A stretch of DNA of 32,854 nt from Nitrospiraceae bacterium (GTDB lineage Bacteria > Nitrospirota > Thermodesulfovibrionia > UBA6902), in the NCBI GenBank assembly GCA_003599425.1, contig QZKC01000035.1, forward strand, positions 1-32,854, given 5' to 3'. The notes below the pieces were generated by a model. The model searched no databases and was not told the DNA's origin. It saw nothing but the letters and a program-made list of their open reading frames with translations. The stretch's first letter is position 1. Each line of letters starts with the position of its first letter. Positions 15,921 through 25,300 of this stretch are shown in pieces. Position numbers and translations under genes: made by a program.

Positions 15921-17288
15921 ATGAAACACAAAACGATCATTCTTCTTTTTATTGTCGCAGTTGCTGCTGTGCTTTTGACTGTTTTTTCTGAACGCCCCAT
16001 ATCTGCACAGCAAAAAGCCACGGAGAAACAAACTGAATCCTGCATAACTGCTCAGTGCCACGCCAAGGTGGGCAAGGAAAAATTTGTTCACGGCCCCATC
16101 GCAGCAGGAGAATGCACCATCTGTCACGGCGAGTCCCCAAAACACAGGGATGACCCGAAAAACAACAAATTCAAACCGATAAAGAACATATCCGAAAAAT
16201 GTTATAGCTGCCATGAGAAATTCAAGACAAAAAAATTCACCCATGTCCCGGTTCAGGATGGGGACTGTCTGGCCTGTCATAATGCTCACGGTTCGGAATT
16301 CAAGTTTCAGTTGAAAGCCAAGGGAGGAGAGATGTGTTTTACCTGCCATGACGATGCAATAGTCAGCGGCAAGTTTGTTCACGGCCCTGCTGCTGTCGGA
16401 GGATGCGTCGCGTGCCATGAACCTCATACAGCGGATTACGCAAAAAACCTGAAGGCCGAAGGACCGGAGCTTTGCTACACATGCCATACTGAAAAGGCGG
16501 AGATAATTCACAAATCACAGTTTGTGCATAAACCTGTTTCGGAAAAGTGCACAAGCTGCCATAACCCCCATTCTGCGTCAAAACAGTTTATGCTTGAGGC
16601 CGAATCACCGGCGCTGTGCCTGACCTGTCATAAAGACAAGAAAGACCAGTTGGCCAGTGTTACTGTCAAGCACGGAGCTATCGATAGAGACAAGTCATGT
16701 CTGAACTGTCATGATGCGCACAATTCCAACATCGCCAAAAACCTTTTGATGGAACCCATGGATATGTGCCTGAACTGTCATAACAGGGAATACAAGAGGG
16801 AAAACGGAAAACCCGTCAGCGATATGAAGAAATGGCTTGCGGAAAATACGGACTATCACGGACCGATCAAACAGAAGGACTGTTCAGGATGCCACAACCC
16901 TCACGGCTCAACCAATTTCAGGATACTGAGATATTATTATCCCCCGACCTTTTATGAGCCTTTCAGCGTTGAAAACTACAACCTCTGTTTCAGTTGCCAT
17001 GAAAAGACGCTTGTGCTGAACCCGGAAACAACAAAGCTGACCAATTTCAGGAACGGTAACATGAACCTGCATTTTTTACATGTCAACAAAGCGGTTAAGG
17101 GGAGGACCTGCCGTGCGTGTCATGAAACCCATGCGAGCAATTACCCGAAGCACATAAGAGAGGCCGTACCATTTGGTGGATGGGAACTGCCGCTTAATTT
17201 TCAGAAGACCGACTCTGGGGGGAGTTGTACCCCAGGCTGTCACAAGATCAAAAAATATGACAGAGAGAAAAAGGAAGCAAATTTATGA
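15921..17288 (+). CDS. Multihaem c-type cytochrome, 13 canonical plus 2 variant haem motifs
   Basis: A 455-residue protein with an N-terminal signal peptide (hydrophobic about 6-22, likely cut after SAQ), so it acts in the periplasm or outside. Thirteen CXXCH haem-c motifs lie between about residues 62 and 410, many in pairs separated by a short NPHGS- or EPHTA-type linker (paired CXXCH, doubled-motif family). Two further sites have odd spacing: CITAQCH at 41-47 (CX4CH) and CTPGCH at 436-441 (CX3CH). It should move electrons across the periplasm or to extracellular acceptors. The start ATG at 15921 follows GGAGGG; an upstream TTG reading is not needed. The stop overlaps the next gene's start (ATGA). 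Confidence 0.93.
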   Translation: MKHKTIILLFIVAVAAVLLTVFSERPISAQQKATEKQTESCITAQCHAKVGKEKFVHGPIAAGECTICHGESPKHRDDPKNNKFKPIKNISEKCYSCHEKFKTKKFTHVPVQDGDCLACHNAHGSEFKFQLKAKGGEMCFTCHDDAIVSGKFVHGPAAVGGCVACHEPHTADYAKNLKAEGPELCYTCHTEKAEIIHKSQFVHKPVSEKCTSCHNPHSASKQFMLEAESPALCLTCHKDKKDQLASVTVKHGAIDRDKSCLNCHDAHNSNIAKNLLMEPMDMCLNCHNREYKRENGKPVSDMKKWLAENTDYHGPIKQKDCSGCHNPHGSTNFRILRYYYPPTFYEPFSVENYNLCFSCHEKTLVLNPETTKLTNFRNGNMNLHFLHVNKAVKGRTCRACHETHASNYPKHIREAVPFGGWELPLNFQKTDSGGSCTPGCHKIKKYDREKKEANL

Positions 17289-18292
17289 TCATCTTTATAT
17301 TTCTCATAACGTTTTTTCTTGCATTCAGTCCGGTCTCCGAGGCCGTGAGCGTTTCCCCCGGACAGCCCGCGCCGTCATTTACATTGAACTCGATTGGCGG
17401 GAAATACGTGTCCCTCAGTGAATACAAAGGTGAGGTCGTGATTCTCATTTACTGGAAGACCGGACATGAGCGTTCATTGATGGCCCTGAAAGACGCGGAC
17501 CAGGAAATGAAAAAATATGACAAAAAAGGAGTCAGGGCCATAAGCGTTATTGCTGACAGCGACAGTAAGGAGGAAGCAGCCTCAGCGCTTAAAAGCAGCG
17601 GCATTGATTTCCCCGTATTGATAGACGCCGACAGGCAACTTTACAGCAATTACGGGATCCGGGTTTATCCTTCAACGATTATCATAGACAAACAGGGCAT
17701 GGTTGCTTACGATATACCAAGCCATGCACCGTCTTACAGAAATACACTTGACGGCTATATCAGACAGGTCCTTGGAGAGATCAGCGAGGAAGAGCTAAAG
17801 TCGACCCTTGCCCCGCACAGGGAAGATCAGGACAAGGCAAAGCTTGAGGCCTTGCGGCTGTATAACCTTTCGCTGAAATTTGCCCAATCCGGGATGCTTG
17901 AACAGGCAACAGACGCAGCTATAAAATCTGTTGAAGCCAAGCCTGATATGGCGCAATCGCACATCCTCCTTGGTTTTCTGCAACTTGAAAACAGAAATGC
18001 CGACAGCGCTCTGCAAGCGTTCAATAAGGCCGTAGATCTCGAGCCGCGTTCGCATGATGCGCAAACCGGGCTTGGCGGCGCGCTTCTTTTAAAAGGAGAC
18101 GTTGACAGGGCAATAGAGGTGCTGAATAATGCCGCAACGGCCAATCCGTATCCGCAGTCTACATATTATCAGCTTGGCAAGGCTTATGAACTCAAGGGCG
18201 ATAAGGACCGGGCGATAGAGATGTACAAGAAGGCTATGGAGAAAATAATAAAGAAACAGATCCTTCCCTCAGCAATATCCAGATGTCAATAA
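17285..18292 (+). CDS. TlpA/peroxiredoxin-like protein without catalytic cysteines, with TPR tail
   Basis: A 335-residue exported protein (signal peptide about 1-20). Residues about 24-165 form a TlpA/AhpC-type thioredoxin fold: GQPAPSFTLNSIGGK, a strand VVILIYWKTGHERS, FPVLIDADRQLY and the cis-Pro loop RVYPSTIIID. Where ResA/TlpA has W-C-P-P-C, this protein has G60-H61-E62-R63-S64, and the only cysteine is the penultimate residue, so it cannot do disulfide exchange. Residues about 189-327 hold about four TPR repeats (ATDAAIKSVEAKPDMAQS, ALQAFNKAVDLEPRSHD, AIEVLNNAATANP, AIEMYKKAMEKI). Being wedged by overlaps between two multihaem cytochromes, it is probably a periplasmic scaffold or assembly factor for them (inference). 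Confidence 0.88.
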   Translation: MIIFIFLITFFLAFSPVSEAVSVSPGQPAPSFTLNSIGGKYVSLSEYKGEVVILIYWKTGHERSLMALKDADQEMKKYDKKGVRAISVIADSDSKEEAASALKSSGIDFPVLIDADRQLYSNYGIRVYPSTIIIDKQGMVAYDIPSHAPSYRNTLDGYIRQVLGEISEEELKSTLAPHREDQDKAKLEALRLYNLSLKFAQSGMLEQATDAAIKSVEAKPDMAQSHILLGFLQLENRNADSALQAFNKAVDLEPRSHDAQTGLGGALLLKGDVDRAIEVLNNAATANPYPQSTYYQLGKAYELKGDKDRAIEMYKKAMEKIIKKQILPSAISRCQ

Positions 18293-19317
18293 GAGTAGTA
18301 GCACTCTTTTATTTAATAATCTCCCTACTGCCTTTTTTCTGTTCAAACGCATATGCGGCTGATCAGGGTATGATCACGGTCCATTATCCTCCTGACAGGA
18401 CGGTCCGAGAATTTGGGGTACTGAGTGTTTCACTGAGCGTACCGGAAGGGTCGGCGGATCTATTAAAAGTTATCGTTAACGACGTGTTAAGAGTGGAGAT
18501 CAAACCTGAACGCACATTTGCATGTTTTACAGTTCCGATAAAATTGGGGGTCAATACAATAAACATCAGTGCCCTCAAAGGAGTGAAACAGGTGGATTCA
18601 GCAGCCTTCAGCGTCTTTCGAAAATCTGACCTTGAGGGGAAGTTCATAAGCCCTCTCCCCATCTATCGGAAAGATAATTTTCACATAAAAGATAATGGAA
18701 AGTGCGCTCAATGCCATAAACTGGAACCAGTAGAGTCAGACCTGAAACCTTTCAACGGAGCTTCAATTAAGGGGGCAGATAAGGACAGGGAAAAGGCGCT
18801 CTCCGCCACCTCGACATGTTACTCATGCCATAAGAAGATCACTTCATATAAATATGTTCACGGCCCGGCCGCTGTCTGGAGCTGTCTGAGCTGCCACGAT
18901 AAAATAGCAGAACCGAAATATGCGGTGAAGAAACCTGATACTGAAGTTTGCTTCGCATGCCATACTGACAAAAAGAAGGAATGGAGCGCCATGAAATATA
19001 CCCATGGCCCGGTCACGATCGGCAAATGCGCCATCTGCCACAGTCCCCACGCCTCTGATTATGCGTTCAATCTTGTGAAGCCGACCTGGGACCTTTGCAC
19101 AACATGCCATTTTGAAAAAGGGACTGGTACACATGTGCTTGGAGATTCGATATTTGCGGAAGGGCATCCGACCCGCAACCGCCCTGACCCGATGCGGAAA
19201 GGCCAGGAGCTTACCTGCGCAAGCTGCCATAGTCCCCATACCTCTAACTTCCCTCACCTTTGGGCCTTTGACGTGAACAGTCTCTACGAATTCTGCCAGA
19301 AGTGCCATAACAAGTAG
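18283..19317 (+). CDS. Octahaem c-type cytochrome with N-terminal Ig-like domain
   Basis: A 344-residue protein with a signal peptide (likely cut after NAYA, about residue 25). Residues about 30-115 look like a beta-sandwich (MITVHYPPDRTV, GVLSVSLSVPEGSADLLKV, VPIKLGVNTINISALKG), and residues about 140-343 carry eight CXXCH motifs: CAQCH, CYSCH, CLSCH, CFACH, CAICH, CTTCH, CASCH and CQKCH. Pairs are separated by HSPHASD- and HSPHTSN-type linkers, as in the first gene of the operon. The start overlaps the end of the TlpA-like gene by 10 bases, so expression is probably coupled. It is likely an electron-transfer partner of the larger cytochrome; terminal acceptor unknown. Confidence 0.92.
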   Translation: MSIRVVALFYLIISLLPFFCSNAYAADQGMITVHYPPDRTVREFGVLSVSLSVPEGSADLLKVIVNDVLRVEIKPERTFACFTVPIKLGVNTINISALKGVKQVDSAAFSVFRKSDLEGKFISPLPIYRKDNFHIKDNGKCAQCHKLEPVESDLKPFNGASIKGADKDREKALSATSTCYSCHKKITSYKYVHGPAAVWSCLSCHDKIAEPKYAVKKPDTEVCFACHTDKKKEWSAMKYTHGPVTIGKCAICHSPHASDYAFNLVKPTWDLCTTCHFEKGTGTHVLGDSIFAEGHPTRNRPDPMRKGQELTCASCHSPHTSNFPHLWAFDVNSLYEFCQKCHNK

Positions 19318-19370
19318 ATGGTTCCCTCCCAATACGTCCTTATTTCGTCTTTTTTTCTGTTACGTAAAAA

Positions 19371-19406
19371 TCATTTGTAGACATCCGGGAAATTATTTGT
19401 AGACAT
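19371..19406. repeat. Short direct repeat TNATTTGTAGACAT, possible insertion-sequence end
   Basis: TCATTTGTAGACAT (19371-19384) and TTATTTGTAGACAT (19393-19406), 22 bases apart, with a third partial TTGTAGAC at about 19456-19463. Tandem terminal words of this kind occur at IS ends. No transposase matching them remains, so this may be a scar at the edge of the accessory segment. Confidence 0.3.
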
Positions 19407-19512
19407 GGCAATGATTCACTTACAGATGGACTTCCCAGATTTTCTTATTGTCCTTGTAGACCATGAACTTTACTGAGGGGATAAGACAGATCGTAACGGT
19501 AGCGCCTTGCGG

Positions 19513-19710
19513 ACATCCTATAACTGGACCGACCCAGTATTAAATCCACGATCCGGTTTAATAAAAGCAGTACACATAAATGAGTTACGCACAGCTATTG
19601 ATCAGGCAATCGGAAATCAAAGCTGGAGCGACCCGATTCAACCAGGAATAACGATAATGAAAGCCATTCATATTCAGGAATTGCGCAGCACGATACAAAA
19701 TGCATGGTAA
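19513..19710 (+). pseudogene. C-terminal fragment of a giant secreted protein like the one at 22330
   Basis: Sixty-five codons without a plausible start codon, matching the last residues of the 1320-residue protein. It has the same SYNWTDP start, two of the three HIxELR motifs (IKAVHINELRTAI and MKAIHIQELRSTI), and the same ending AW-stop. The upstream part of the gene is missing; the upstream 190 bases hold only short repeats. The similarity continues past the stop codon for 57 identical bases, so this is a genuine duplicate remnant, not a small gene with a shared domain. It might be read as a short ORF from a TTG at 19507, but nothing supports expression. Confidence 0.8.
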
Positions 19711-19767
19711 TTGAGATGATTGCTTTTCAATAGAAATGAATACGTTAATTTGAGAAGGAGGGGATAG
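19513..19767 (+). repeat. Upstream copy of a duplicated gene end plus 57 noncoding bases
   Basis: Pairs with 26096-26349. The coding part is similar but diverged; 19711-19767 is identical to 26293-26349 and includes the AAGGAGGGG ribosome-binding site that serves the fibre-protein gene in the downstream copy. Here that gene is gone: 24 bases later the left end of the transposase element begins. Confidence 0.85.
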
Positions 19768-19791
19768 AGGAAAAGAACGTGGGAAAAGAAC

Positions 19792-20878
19792 GGGGTCAGC
19801 CCTTGAAAGAATACGTGTGAAGTGCGATAGCAGAATAAAGTCTTGATTCAAGACCGCAGGGTCGTTTAATCTATTCTATCATTTGAACGTCGAGGGGACA
19901 CGATGGCAAGACCGTTACGGATAGAGTATGAAGGCGCAGTGTATCATGTCACTGCAAGGGGCAACGAGCGGACGAAAATATATTTGTCACAAAGCGATTA
20001 CGATAAGTTTTTGCAATATCTGGCCGACGCTAAGAAAAAGTACAACATAGTTATTCATTGCTACGTATTGATGGGCAATCATTATCATTTGATCGTGGAA
20101 ACTCCCGATGCAAATCTCAGCAAGGCGATGCAATATATCAACGGATCATACACAACGTATTTAAACATAAGGAGGAGAAGGAGCGGACATTTATTTCAGG
20201 GTAGATATAAAGCGATTGTGGTTGATACGGATAATTACCTGCTGGAACTGAGCAGATATATTCATCTTAATCCTGTAAGGGCAGTAATCGTAGGGAAGCC
20301 GGAGGATTATAAACACAGCAGTTATAAAACATATATTGCGAAAAGTGATAGTGCGTTGATAACAGATCATTTAGTGCTGGGCCTGATGAAGCATCACAAA
20401 AGTAATGCTAAAGACGAATACAGAGCGTTTGTAGAAGATGCAATTGGTATAGAACTCGACAATCCGGTAATAAATATTTATGGCGGGATGATTCTCGGCA
20501 GAGCAGGATTTATTAGAGAGACCTTAAAAACAATCAAAGAAGAATATTACAGGAGGGAGGAGGTATCGCATAGAAAAAAACTGAGAGCAGTTTGCGAAAT
20601 AAAAGACGTACTTGAGGCAGTTTCAAATTACTTTTCCGTGATGCAAAAAAATGCAGGTAAGATTTCATTTTTAGAGCCGAGAGATATTGCCATTTATCTT
20701 ATGAAAGAAAGTACAGGGGCAACAAACCGGGAAATAGGGGAAGCATTCGGGAGACTGAGTTATTCAGCAGTATCCAAGGTTTATCAGAAAATGAAAATTG
20801 ATATGAAAAGGAATAGGAAGATGAAACGGATCGTCACAGAAATTCATAGTAGTTTGTATAATTTCAAGGGCTGACCCC
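19792..20878 (+). mobile_element. REP-type HUH transposase element with 16-bp terminal inverted repeats
   Basis: The ends GGGGTCAGCCCTTGAA (19792-19807) and TTCAAGGGCTGACCCC (20863-20878) are exact complements, enclosing one transposase gene. The stop codon TGA of that gene (20872-20874) lies inside the right end. A 7-base-arm palindrome GTCTTGATTCAAGAC (19840-19854) lies between the left end and the gene and could be a subterminal recognition hairpin. No target-site duplication is seen, which fits the single-strand chemistry of Y1 HUH transposases. GGGGTCAG-type flanks are, as I recall, typical of this group. Confidence 0.78.
19903..20874 (+). CDS. REP-associated tyrosine transposase (Y1 HUH)
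   Basis: A 323-residue member of the IS200/TnpA_REP group. It starts MARPLRIEYEGAVYHVTARG, typical for the family. The metal-binding HUH motif is in MGNHYHLIVETP (about residues 57-68) and the nucleophile Tyr candidate is in YLLELSRYIHLNPVRA (about 107-122). The C-terminal third (about 255-315) has a helix-turn-helix part, TNREIGEAFGRLSYSAVSKV, resembling a DnaA C-terminal-type DNA-binding domain, as in longer members of this family. The start is ATG 19903 with GAGGGG about 7 bases upstream. No frameshift is visible, so it may be active. Confidence 0.92.
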   Translation: MARPLRIEYEGAVYHVTARGNERTKIYLSQSDYDKFLQYLADAKKKYNIVIHCYVLMGNHYHLIVETPDANLSKAMQYINGSYTTYLNIRRRRSGHLFQGRYKAIVVDTDNYLLELSRYIHLNPVRAVIVGKPEDYKHSSYKTYIAKSDSALITDHLVLGLMKHHKSNAKDEYRAFVEDAIGIELDNPVINIYGGMILGRAGFIRETLKTIKEEYYRREEVSHRKKLRAVCEIKDVLEAVSNYFSVMQKNAGKISFLEPRDIAIYLMKESTGATNREIGEAFGRLSYSAVSKVYQKMKIDMKRNRKMKRIVTEIHSSLYNFKG

Positions 20879-21101
20879 GATTGCACTATTGCAGGATGAG
20901 GGCAGTGCATCACTTTTTCATTGACAGGAATTTGGATGATATGCAATTATTAATTCGATTCACTCAGGCCGTTACACTATCACCAATTGATGTGCTGATT
21001 AAAAGGGAGGGGGCTACCCTGTGGCATCAAGTTGTTCAGACAGAATCAAATCAATCAGCATAAACAATATTCTATTCGTTAAATCATAAAGAGGTATGAC
21101 T

Positions 21102-22277
21102 ATGAAAAAGACAATTCTTGCAAGATCAATCATGGCAGTATTCATTATTCAGTTATTAGTGACATATGATGTATTTGCTGAGAAGTCGATTAAAACGTTA
21201 TTGAATGAAATCAAGTTAGCAGGTAGTGCCCAAGAGAAATCCAAAATATTAAGGCAATTGCAAGAAAAAAGCCCGGTAACTACGGAAGACGAAGTAGCGG
21301 TAATTGATGCTCTCGATAACAGCGATTTAGATGTGCAAGAAACAGCAGTGGAAATTGTTTCATCAGCAAAAATCAAAAATGCGTCTGGAAAATTACTTCA
21401 GAAGGTAAGAGACATACCAAAAATAAAAGTAGAAAAGGTGTCGCCTGAAAAAGAGAAAGAATACCGGATTAAGAGCCTCTCGGCTTTAGCATTGTCGGAG
21501 ATGAAAGACATGAAAGCCTTGCCTGTAATTATCACATTATTAGGTGAAGCTCCCTCGCAAGCCGCTTATGATGAAAACATACTTGCCATCAGTGCGGTTA
21601 ATTATGGCAAAGATGCCTTGAAGCCGGTTACTAAAAAGATCGAGGAATACGGCAGAAGAAATCCTTACGGTAAGATGCGATTATTGTCAGTCGTTATGAA
21701 TATGAAAGATAGAGATGCAATTTCTGATCTGAAGAATATGTTTGATGACAGCAATGACCCTGACGTTAAATCGGCAGCAGCGCGCGGATTAAGGAATTTG
21801 GGAACGCCAATTGAAATATCAAAAATAATAAATACGCTTGAGCAGGTAGAAAGTAACCCGCAAAGAGGAAAACAATGGCGTGAAACGAGACTTGATCTGA
21901 TAAAGGAATTAGGATTCTCCGGGAATCCAGAGGCAATACCTATGCTCAAATCAAATATAGATAGGGAACTGAAAAGGGATCGTTTTAATCCATCTTGTTA
22001 CAGTGAAACACTTGCATTAGCAAGAATAGGAGGTCAGGAGAGTTATCAATTTCTCATAACTATTTATAACGAACATAAGAACTTACAGGGTGACATAATT
22101 ATGGCATTTGGCAATGGAAAAATGTCAGAAGCAATACCGTTTTTGATCAAATTAATTAATGATAGAAATATTGACAAGCAATTGCGTTTGTACGGCACAG
22201 ATAGTCTCGGGCATATTACAGGCGAAAAAGAAAAATATATGAAAGTTCGCTGGGAAATAGAATCTGATAAGAGATGA
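21102..22277 (+). CDS. Secreted HEAT-repeat protein
   Basis: A 391-residue protein with a signal peptide (KKTILARSIMAVFIIQLL, likely cut after FA at about 26). The rest is alpha-helical repeats of HEAT/PBS-lyase type, for example VAVIDALDNSDLDVQETAVE, ALPVIITLLGEAPSQAAYD, AISDLKNMFDDSNDPDVKSA, AIPMLKSNIDRELK and AIPFLIKLINDRNIDKQL. Such proteins are scaffolds for protein binding; no enzymatic motif is visible. ATG 21102 is chosen because GAGG at 21091-21094 is 7 bases away; ATG at 21096 would be too close. It is followed 52 bases later by the giant secreted protein, in the same orientation. The gap 20879-21101 holds only a weak 60-codon reading frame. Confidence 0.8.
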   Translation: MKKTILARSIMAVFIIQLLVTYDVFAEKSIKTLLNEIKLAGSAQEKSKILRQLQEKSPVTTEDEVAVIDALDNSDLDVQETAVEIVSSAKIKNASGKLLQKVRDIPKIKVEKVSPEKEKEYRIKSLSALALSEMKDMKALPVIITLLGEAPSQAAYDENILAISAVNYGKDALKPVTKKIEEYGRRNPYGKMRLLSVVMNMKDRDAISDLKNMFDDSNDPDVKSAAARGLRNLGTPIEISKIINTLEQVESNPQRGKQWRETRLDLIKELGFSGNPEAIPMLKSNIDRELKRDRFNPSCYSETLALARIGGQESYQFLITIYNEHKNLQGDIIMAFGNGKMSEAIPFLIKLINDRNIDKQLRLYGTDSLGHITGEKEKYMKVRWEIESDKR

Positions 22278-22329
22278 GTAAGTGATTAACTGTTGTTCAT
22301 TAAAATTGAAAAGCATATAAGGAAACAAG

Positions 22330-25300
22330 ATGCCTATAAATATCTCGAAACGATTCTCTGCAATTCTTATTTGTTTTATCGTTATTTTGTTAAGCACAAG
22401 GTTATTTGCGTGGGATAGCATTGGTTCATACACTCACAGGCAGATAGCAGTAGATGCTGTGTCTTTATTGACGCCTGCTGAATATCCTGACATAGATATG
22501 TTTGCTGACAATTTGATTGAATATAGTGCAGATGAAAACTGTTCTCATGGCTGGGATTTTCTATGGGCCAATGGGGGAGATACTTTGGAGCTATGGCGTG
22601 ACAAAGTGTCTTCTGACTACAATGGAGGTGACTATGGCAATGCATATGAGTATATCGGCTGTATACTTCATTTAGTAGAGGATCAGGGGGTGCCTTCGCA
22701 TGCTTTTGATATTAATCATGGAGTGTATTGGGCATGGGGTTGGGAGAGAGTTGGCGACTTCGTGGAGAAATACGCCAATAAGGCAGAAAATGATCAAAGC
22801 TATTATTCTTACGGATCCATTTCTATCCAGCCGGGGAATGACCCGGTCGCTTTCTATGGAAATATGATTAGTAGAACACAAAGTGTTGTCATAACAAATA
22901 TTGTCACTCCTCCACCTGGAGAAACCTGGTCTGATTATTGGCAGCCGGGTACTTTCGGACCGCTCCAATTTCCTCCCGACAGAAGTGAAAGCTGGTATGT
23001 TATACAGCATGATAATTTAGTGCGGCAAAGGATTACAGAGTCGATCAATTATGTTGCTGGGAATATGGCTGCTGCATCAAAAAAATTGCCTCCACTTATT
23101 CAAAACATGGTGATCGTTCCTACATCCTCCATATCCCCTCAAATCGATATTACCTACGGTACCCAAATCAGCTTACAGATATTTGAAAACCGCAAGCCGA
23201 CAGTAAAGATTTTTATGACCGTTGATTCATCTACAGGGGCAGGAATAATTGATTCCTCTTATCGAACCGGCAAGTCTTTTACTCTCACCACAGGTACAAG
23301 CCTTCCATGGGAAGGCAATTATACAATTACATGGGACGGCTTTCTCGAAGACGGCACGTATCCCTCTGACGGGCAGCATACGTTATATGTCCAGGTTCAG
23401 GATGAAGATGGGAATCTATCTTCTGTTTCTACACATCTCTTCACCATTTACACCACCCCTGTCCTCACCATCAGCAAAACCGGCAACGGTACTGTGACAG
23501 CATCGGGAATATCCTGTGGCAATGATTGTTCACAAAGCTACGCACATGGCACTCCTGTAACTCTGACTGCAACCCCTGACTCAGGATGGACATTCGGGAG
23601 TTGGTCGGGATGCGACAGCACGTCAGGGACAAACTGTTATGTAACAATGAACGGAGATAAGACAGTCACAGCCCAGTTTACATGGTCAGGAAACTGGACT
23701 AAGGTAACAGTTGATTCAGCTGGGAGTATTTATGGTTATACCTCCTTGGTTATAGATTCAAACGATAAAATTCACATCAGTTATTATGATGAAACTAACC
23801 ACGTTCTTAAATATGCAACGAATGTATCCGGGTCATGGTCTTACTCTTCTCTGGGCATCAGCTGCTGGGGGGCTAATTCAATAGCAGTAGATTCATCGAA
23901 CAAAATTCATATAAGCTGCTATGACGGATTTCTTCATTATGTGACTAATAGCCCTGGATATTGGTATAACCAGACAATAGACAACAGTAGCCGTCCTGTG
24001 GGCGATTTCAACTCTATCGCAATAAATTCATTAAACAAGGTGTACATCAGTTATTCTGACGCGGCCAATGGTGATCTGAAATATGCAACGAACGCATCCG
24101 GATACTGGAACACTTATACTCTGGACAGCTACGGAATTGTAGGTTCTGACACCTCCATAGCTATAGATTCATCCAATAAGCTGCATATCAGCTACCACGA
24201 TGTGGCTAATGGTAATCTGAAATACGCAACGAATACGTCCGGTGTCTGGAATTATCAGACCCCGGATAATAATAGTGGAGATGTGGGTGAGTACACCTCG
24301 ATAGCTGTAGATTCATTAAAAAAGGTACATATCAGTTATTACGATGTGACTAACGGAAATCTTAAATATGCAACGAATGCATCCGGCTCATGGAGTTTAC
24401 AGACAATAGACAGTGGCGGCAATGTGGGACTGGATACTTCCATCGCAATAGATTCAAACAACAAAGTACACATCAGTTATTATGATGCGACTAACGGTAA
24501 CCTGAAGTATGCAACCAACGCATCCGGGTCATGGATTATCAAAACAGTGGACAGCAGCGATGATGTAGGGGAATATTCCTCTATAGCCATTGATTCTTTG
24601 GATTACGCTCATATCAGCTATTCGGATTCAACTCATAGCGATCTGAAATATGCAAACAACGCTGCAGTCACAGTTGATAAATATACTCTCGTTGTAAGCA
24701 AATCAGGTTCGGGCACAGGGGCAATAACAAGCGCTCCAGTCGGGATAAACTGTGGCGGGATTTGCAGGGAGTCATACGATCAGGATACTCTGCTTACTCT
24801 GACGGCAACGCCGGATATCAATTCAACCTTCAACGGCTGGAGCGGAGGAGGATGTAGTGGAACGGGAACATGTGAAGTAACGGTCGATAGTGATATATCG
24901 GTAACAGCTACTTTCAATTCAAAGATGTCCACTATAAGTGCTATTTACGATAGCGGTAAAGGGGTCATTTCTCCTTCATCTGCGCTTGTTACTTATGGAG
25001 ATGATCAGACATTTTCCATAACTGCAAATGCCGGATATCACATTACGAATGTATTTATAGATGGTAGCCCAGTCGGCACAGTTCCGGCATATACTTTCTC
25101 CAATGTAATTTCAGCCCATACGATAGAAGCGAGCTTTGCTATAAATACCTATCTCATAGCAGGAAGCGCAGGTACTGGGGGAGGTGTATCGCCTTCACAG
25201 TCAACAGTCAATTACGGAGGAAGCCAAACAGTCTCTATAACACCTAATTCAGGTTATCATGTAGCTGATGTTCTAATTGATGGTGTATCAATAGGGCCTG

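Noticed and set aside
15921-17288. Start at the upstream TTG (15888) for the large cytochrome
   Set aside because: It would place the signal peptide 11 residues in, and GGAGGG at 15912-15917 fits ATG 15921; the upstream part lies in the operator-like palindrome.
19507-19710. Small independent gene of 67 codons
   Set aside because: Its only possible start is TTG, and the whole frame matches the C-terminus of the giant protein plus its downstream leader, so it is called a pseudogene remnant.
20881-21063. 60-codon plus-strand frame between the transposase element and the HEAT gene
   Set aside because: It begins at a TTG, has no ribosome-binding site, starts 3 bases after the element's right end and shows no recognisable motif. 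It could be a scrap of an interrupted gene but nothing supports it.
23700-24660. CRISPR-like array
   Set aside because: The period is about 140 bases, in frame, and encodes a repeated protein motif; there is no short repeat with unique spacers and no cas gene.
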